DNA of 64,000 bases. It comes from Paraburkholderia susongensis (GTDB taxonomy: Bacteria > Pseudomonadota > Gammaproteobacteria > Burkholderiales > Burkholderiaceae). The number at the start of each line of letters is the position of its first letter. Within the stretch, counting starts at the first letter, position 1. The stretch lies in the NCBI RefSeq assembly GCF_900177725.1, contig NZ_FXAT01000005.1:496001-560000 (forward strand), written 5' to 3'. This document shows positions 60,410-64,000 of this stretch, piece by piece. The notes under the pieces were generated by a model. The model was not told the DNA's origin and ran no database searches. It saw only the letters and a list, made by a program, of their open reading frames with translations. A program made the position numbers and the translations under genes.

Positions 60410-60941
60410 GACCTTCCTTCCAGCGTAGCAAAAAATAATACTCAGAAGATATTCGGACACATTTGATATGCCGGATACGCGCAAAAACGCGCGACAAAAT
60501 ATTGCCGGCGCGTATCCGAGCGCTTTTCCTGCCACTCGATGGCGCCGCGCGCCCCGGGGCGTCTATCCCGAACCTATATTGCATCCGCGCGAGTAGGCAC
60601 GCATACGTCATGCAGCATGTTGGCGGCGCAGATAGTCAGACCCGCTGCCGATGGACCGCAATCGCATTGCAAGGTGAGCCGGCCGCGATCCATCGCGCAG
60701 ACCAATCAATGCAACCATGACGGCAACGCGCGCGGCGAAGTGATCCCTACTTCGTGGCTCGGCTACCGCTCCAGCTTGATTCGGACGTCTGACTTTCTTG
60801 GCCCGCCATTTCGCGGCGGACTTTATCGTATGACGTACAGCCATTGCCCGCCTCGCGCCTGCGGTCACCCCGCTGTCATCATTGCGACACATGGTGAAAG
60901 CAGCATCGAAAACTCTGCGACCAACTTTTGGGGCTCACGTC
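60410..60941. other. Divergent CHAD/PiT intergenic region
   Basis: A 532-bp gap. Near its right end CTGTCAT-N4-GCGACAC (60873-60890) resembles a PhoB box with a perfect first half and a weak second half, about 50 bp before the PiT start. An A/T-rich patch lies near 60425-60470. No gene is seen. Confidence 0.45.
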
Positions 60942-62528
60942 ATGCCGGAACTTTCGTATCCGCAACCAGGCGCCGCCAGCGGCAAAGGGCGCAATTTCGG
61001 CCTGTATATTTTTCTGGCCCTGCTCGTTACCGGCATCATTTATTGCGCCGTGCATCTGCTCGACGATCTGCAACCCGTTCGTGAAAGCTCGATCCTGCCG
61101 TATCTGCTGCTCGGTGTGGCGCTGCTGATCGCGCTAGGCTTCGAATTCGTCAACGGCTTTCACGATACGGCCAACGCGGTCGCCACCGTGATCTACACCC
61201 ATTCGCTGACGCCGAACCTTGCGGTCGTGTGGTCCGGCGCGTGGAATTTTCTCGGCGTGCTGACGTCGAGCGGCGCAGTCGCATTCGGCATCCTGCAACT
61301 GCTGCCCGTCGAGCTGATTCTGCAGGTCGGCAGCAGCGCCGGCTTCGCCATGGTCTTCGCACTGCTGATCGCCGCGATCATCTGGAATCTCGGCACCTGG
61401 TATTTCGGACTGCCTTCTTCGAGTTCGCACACGCTGATCGGCTCGATCATCGGCGTGGGCCTGATGAATCAGTTGATGCATGGTGCGAACGGCACGAGCG
61501 GCGTCGACTGGAATCAGGCGCTCGGCGTCGGCAAGTCGCTGCTGTTTTCACCGATCGTCGGCTTTCTGCTCGCCGGCTTGCTGCTGCTGATAATGAAAGC
61601 GGTAGTACGCGTGCCCGCCCTCTATGCCGAGCCGAAGGGCAAGGAGCCGCCGCCGTTCTGGATTCGCTGTCTGCTGATTCTGACCTGCACGGGAGTCTCG
61701 TTCGCGCATGGCTCGAACGACGGCCAGAAAGGCATGGGCCTCATCATGCTGATCCTGATCGGCACGGTGCCGACCGCCTACGCGTTGAACAAGGCGGTCA
61801 CGGCTGAGCAGACGCAGACCTTCGTCGCGGTCGCCCAGCAGACCGCGACGACGCTCGCGCACTATACGCAGGGCGCGGCGCCTTCCTTGAATCCGCGTGC
61901 CGATGTCGAGGCCTTCGTGCGCACGCGTCAGTTGACGCCCGCCACGCTGCCGGCGCTGCAGCAGCTCACCGAACAGATCGGCCACCAGGTTGGAGAATCG
62001 AGATCGATGGCCGCGGTGCCGCAAGGCATCGTCGATAACGTGCGCAACAACATGTATGTCACATCCGAGGCGATCCGTCTGATGCTGAAGGCCAATCAGC
62101 CGCAGTTCGCGCCCGAACATGCGCGGATCATCAGCAATTTCAGAACGCAGATCGACCACGCGACCAAGTTCATTCCGACATGGGTCAAGGTGGCGGTCGC
62201 GATCGCACTGGGGCTCGGCACGATGGTGGGCTGGAAGCGCATCGTCGTCACGGTGGGCGAGAAGATCGGCAAGCAGCATCTGACATATGGGCAAGGCGCG
62301 GCGGCTGAAGTCGTGGCGATGGTGACGATCGGCGCCGCCGACGCATACGGCCTGCCGGTGTCGACGACCCATGTGCTCTCCTCCGGCGTGGCGGGCACGA
62401 TGGCCGCCAACGGCTCGGGGCTGCAATGGGGCACCGTGCGCAGCCTCATCCTCGCCTGGGTGCTGACGCTGCCCGCGTCGATCGCGCTCGCGGCGGGGTT
62501 GTACTGGTTGTTCCGGGCGGTGTTCTAG
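60942..62528 (+). CDS. PiT-family inorganic phosphate transporter
   Basis: 528 residues from MPELSYPQPGAASGKGRN. In-frame starts 51 and 60 bases upstream lack ribosome sites. It has PiT duplicated signatures: EFVNGFHDTANAVATVIYTHSL in the N-terminal half and VVAMVTIGAADAYGLPVSTTHVLSSGVAGTM in the C-terminal half. Other stretches are GLPSSSSHTLIGSIIGVGL and FAHGSNDGQKGMGLIMLIL. About ten membrane helices flank a large central loop. It imports phosphate with a cation. It lies between CHAD and PPK2 genes, suggesting coupling to polyphosphate turnover. Confidence 0.94.
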   Translation: MPELSYPQPGAASGKGRNFGLYIFLALLVTGIIYCAVHLLDDLQPVRESSILPYLLLGVALLIALGFEFVNGFHDTANAVATVIYTHSLTPNLAVVWSGAWNFLGVLTSSGAVAFGILQLLPVELILQVGSSAGFAMVFALLIAAIIWNLGTWYFGLPSSSSHTLIGSIIGVGLMNQLMHGANGTSGVDWNQALGVGKSLLFSPIVGFLLAGLLLLIMKAVVRVPALYAEPKGKEPPPFWIRCLLILTCTGVSFAHGSNDGQKGMGLIMLILIGTVPTAYALNKAVTAEQTQTFVAVAQQTATTLAHYTQGAAPSLNPRADVEAFVRTRQLTPATLPALQQLTEQIGHQVGESRSMAAVPQGIVDNVRNNMYVTSEAIRLMLKANQPQFAPEHARIISNFRTQIDHATKFIPTWVKVAVAIALGLGTMVGWKRIVVTVGEKIGKQHLTYGQGAAAEVVAMVTIGAADAYGLPVSTTHVLSSGVAGTMAANGSGLQWGTVRSLILAWVLTLPASIALAAGLYWLFRAVF

Positions 62529-62556
62529 GCGCGCTGACCGGGCATCGATGCAGACA

Positions 62557-62631
62557 GCGGGCCGGTGGTTTGCACGACCACCGGCCCGCCAATGAAAAAG
62601 CGCGATACGTATCTACGTATCGCGCTTTTTT
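62557..62631. terminator. Double terminator between the PiT and PPK2 genes
   Basis: GCGGGCCGGTGGT/ACCACCGGCCCGC (62557-62589) is followed by AAAAAGCGCGATACGT/ACGTATCGCGCTTTTT (62595-62630) with loop ATCT. The second has A and T tails on both strands and serves both convergent genes. Confidence 0.9.
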
Positions 62632-62686
62632 ATCGACCTGCTACTTCATACGCCAAACCAACGCCAAATTCACGTCACCCCGCCAC

Positions 62687-63613
62687 TCAATACACTTCAG
62701 GCACGATCATCGACTGCGGCACCGGCTGGCGGCTGTAGTCCTCGTGATGAACGCGCGACGGCAATTCGATATGCGAATGCTCGATCTCGTGATACGGCAC
62801 CTGGCCGAGCAGATGATGAATACAGTTCAGGCGCGCGCGTTTCTTGTCGACGGCCTGCACGACCCACCACGGCGCTTCGGGAATATGCGAGCGTTGCAGC
62901 ATCACTTCCTTGGCGAGCGTATAGGCTTCCCAGCGGCGCCGGCTCTCCAGATCCATCGGACTCAGTTTCCACTGCTTGAGCGGATCATGAATGCGGGTCT
63001 GGAAACGGATTTCCTGTTCTTCATCGGTAATCGAAAACCAGTACTTGATGATCTGCACGCCACTGCGCACGAGCATCTTTTCGAATTCCGGCACCGAGCG
63101 GAAAAACTCTTCGTACTCGTCGTCGGTGCAGAAATTCATCACACGTTCGACGCCCGCGCGGTTGTACCAGCTGCGATCGAACAGCACCATCTCACCGCCC
63201 GCGGGCAGATGCGATACGTAGCGCTGGAAATACCATTGCGTGCGCTCGCGGTTGCTCGGCGCGGGCAGCGCCGCCACGCGGCATACGCGCGGATTGAGGC
63301 GCTGTGTGATGCGCTTGATCGCGCCGCCCTTGCCCGCCGCATCGCGTCCCTCGAAAATGACGACCAGCCGGTGGCCGGTCTGCACGATCCAGTCCTGCAG
63401 TTTGACCAGTTCGCCCTGCAAGCGGAACAGTTCGCGGAAATAGCGCTTGCGCGCTTCGCGATGCTCGGGAGTAAAGCCGTCTGCGCCGTCGAGCATGCGA
63501 TCGTCGACTTCCATCTCGAGCTCTTCGTCGTACGCATCAATGAGGTCTTCCTCGAAACGGCGCTGCCGCTCAGCCATCAATTGGGTTTCAGACCTCGGGT
63601 CAAGCTCTTTCAT
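62687..63613 (-). CDS. ppk2: Polyphosphate kinase 2 family protein
   Basis: 308 residues, typical for class I PPK2. Walker A is VVIFEGRDAAGKGGAIKRI, Walker B MVLFDRSWYNRAGVERVM, and the lid region has conserved Arg residues (LPAPSNRERTQWYFQRYVSHLPAGGE). It transfers phosphate between polyphosphate and nucleoside diphosphates. It converges on the PiT gene, with a CHAD protein on the other side. The substrate preference (GDP or ADP) cannot be read from the sequence. Confidence 0.94.
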   Translation of the reverse strand: MKELDPRSETQLMAERQRRFEEDLIDAYDEELEMEVDDRMLDGADGFTPEHREARKRYFRELFRLQGELVKLQDWIVQTGHRLVVIFEGRDAAGKGGAIKRITQRLNPRVCRVAALPAPSNRERTQWYFQRYVSHLPAGGEMVLFDRSWYNRAGVERVMNFCTDDEYEEFFRSVPEFEKMLVRSGVQIIKYWFSITDEEQEIRFQTRIHDPLKQWKLSPMDLESRRRWEAYTLAKEVMLQRSHIPEAPWWVVQAVDKKRARLNCIHHLLGQVPYHEIEHSHIELPSRVHHEDYSRQPVPQSMIVPEVY

Positions 63614-63839
63614 AGCGGCTCTCCTCGCAACAGAAATGGTTCGGTGCGCGGCGGCAAGCGCGACGCGGATGCAATCGGCCGATTATCGAAGCGGGAGGTG
63701 TCAGCCGTGTTACCGCGCCGAACGACGTTGGACGCTCCAGCGGTGCATTGAACGACGGCTGCGGCGCAATAACGCGCATCGCGGCGTCGCACACGCGTGG
63801 CGATACCCATGATAGCGAGTTTTGCGCGGACGTCCGGCG

Positions 63840-64000
63840 CTAACGCAGCGGCCGCGCGAAGCTCAATTCGTGGCCGTCCGGGTCGGTGATATGGAAATAG
63901 CGTTCGCCCCAAGGCGCATCGGACGGCGCGAACGACGGCTGCAATCCCGCCGCCAGCGCTTTGCGATAAAGCGCATCGACGTCCGATACATAGAAGATCA
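63840..64000 (-). CDS. VOC-family (glyoxalase/bleomycin-resistance-like) protein, C-terminal part
   Basis: Only the last 52 residues or so lie in the window, and the start is beyond the right edge. The visible sequence runs IFYVSDVDALYRKALAAG, SDAPWGERYFHITDPDGHEL and SFARPL. WGERYFHITDPDGHELSF is the classic VOC half-domain with its metal-binding Glu. Function cannot be assigned from the fragment. Confidence 0.8.
   Translation of the reverse strand, partial: IFYVSDVDALYRKALAAGLQPSFAPSDAPWGERYFHITDPDGHELSFARPLR

Overview
The window is a high-GC chromosomal segment of a betaproteobacterium, most likely Burkholderiaceae (Paraburkholderia or a close relative). The phasin, the beta-ketoadipate genes, the branched-chain-type ABC transporters, the MocR, LysR and TetR regulators and the codon use all fit this. 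This is inference from gene content. There are no rRNA or tRNA genes, no phage genes, no intact insertion sequence and no CRISPR array. Both ends cut genes: a TonB-dependent receptor on the left and a VOC-family protein on the right.

Layout. 1-2.1 kb: receptor end plus its own exbB-exbD-tonB. 2.2-11 kb: two transglutaminase-like proteins, a circularly permuted ATP-grasp/alpha-E protein and a divergent zinc peptidase, a set known as a predicted amide-ligase/peptide-processing system. 11.1-12.4 kb: a two-gene unit of unknown function resembling an effector/immunity pair. 12.7-14.7 kb: phasin, two tandem-repeat arrays, a small periplasmic protein and a tiny membrane ORF. 14.9-21.4 kb: siderophore receptor and an iron operon (DUF3325-, DUF3649- and PepSY-type) under a strong Fur box, with an SDR/TetR pair between them. 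21.5-22.4 kb: fabI. 22.4-27.4 kb: five transcription units (45-aa protein, universal stress protein, DUF1840 protein, HPP/CBS membrane protein, MarR plus CLC channel), each preceded by the same 19-bp palindrome. 27.5-36.1 kb: secreted Cys-rich protein, orphan glutamate-type binding protein, LysE exporter, MocR regulator with a divergent omega-aminotransferase, a MarR/isochorismatase-like/MFS operon and a small protein.

36.3-51.7 kb is the most interesting part. One long minus-strand operon, divergent from a TetR gene, encodes homologues of three consecutive nicotinate-fermentation enzymes: a molybdenum hydroxylase (2Fe-2S subunit plus a large subunit fused to three cytochrome c domains), 6-hydroxynicotinate reductase and enamidase. 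It also encodes a complete Liv-type transporter, two DUF1185 proteins and a UPF0280 protein with clear ApbE-like motifs. Because the clostridial reductase is reported to carry covalent flavin, the ApbE-like protein may be its flavinylation factor. The implied route is N-heterocycle import, hydroxylation, ring reduction and ring opening to a formylglutarate-type acid.

51.7-57.3 kb: the lower beta-ketoadipate branch (pcaI, pcaJ, pcaB, pcaD, pcaC) and a divergent LysR regulator. 57.5-59.3 kb: folE and a DedA-rhodanese fusion. 59.5-63.6 kb: a polyphosphate/phosphate module (CHAD protein, PiT transporter, PPK2).
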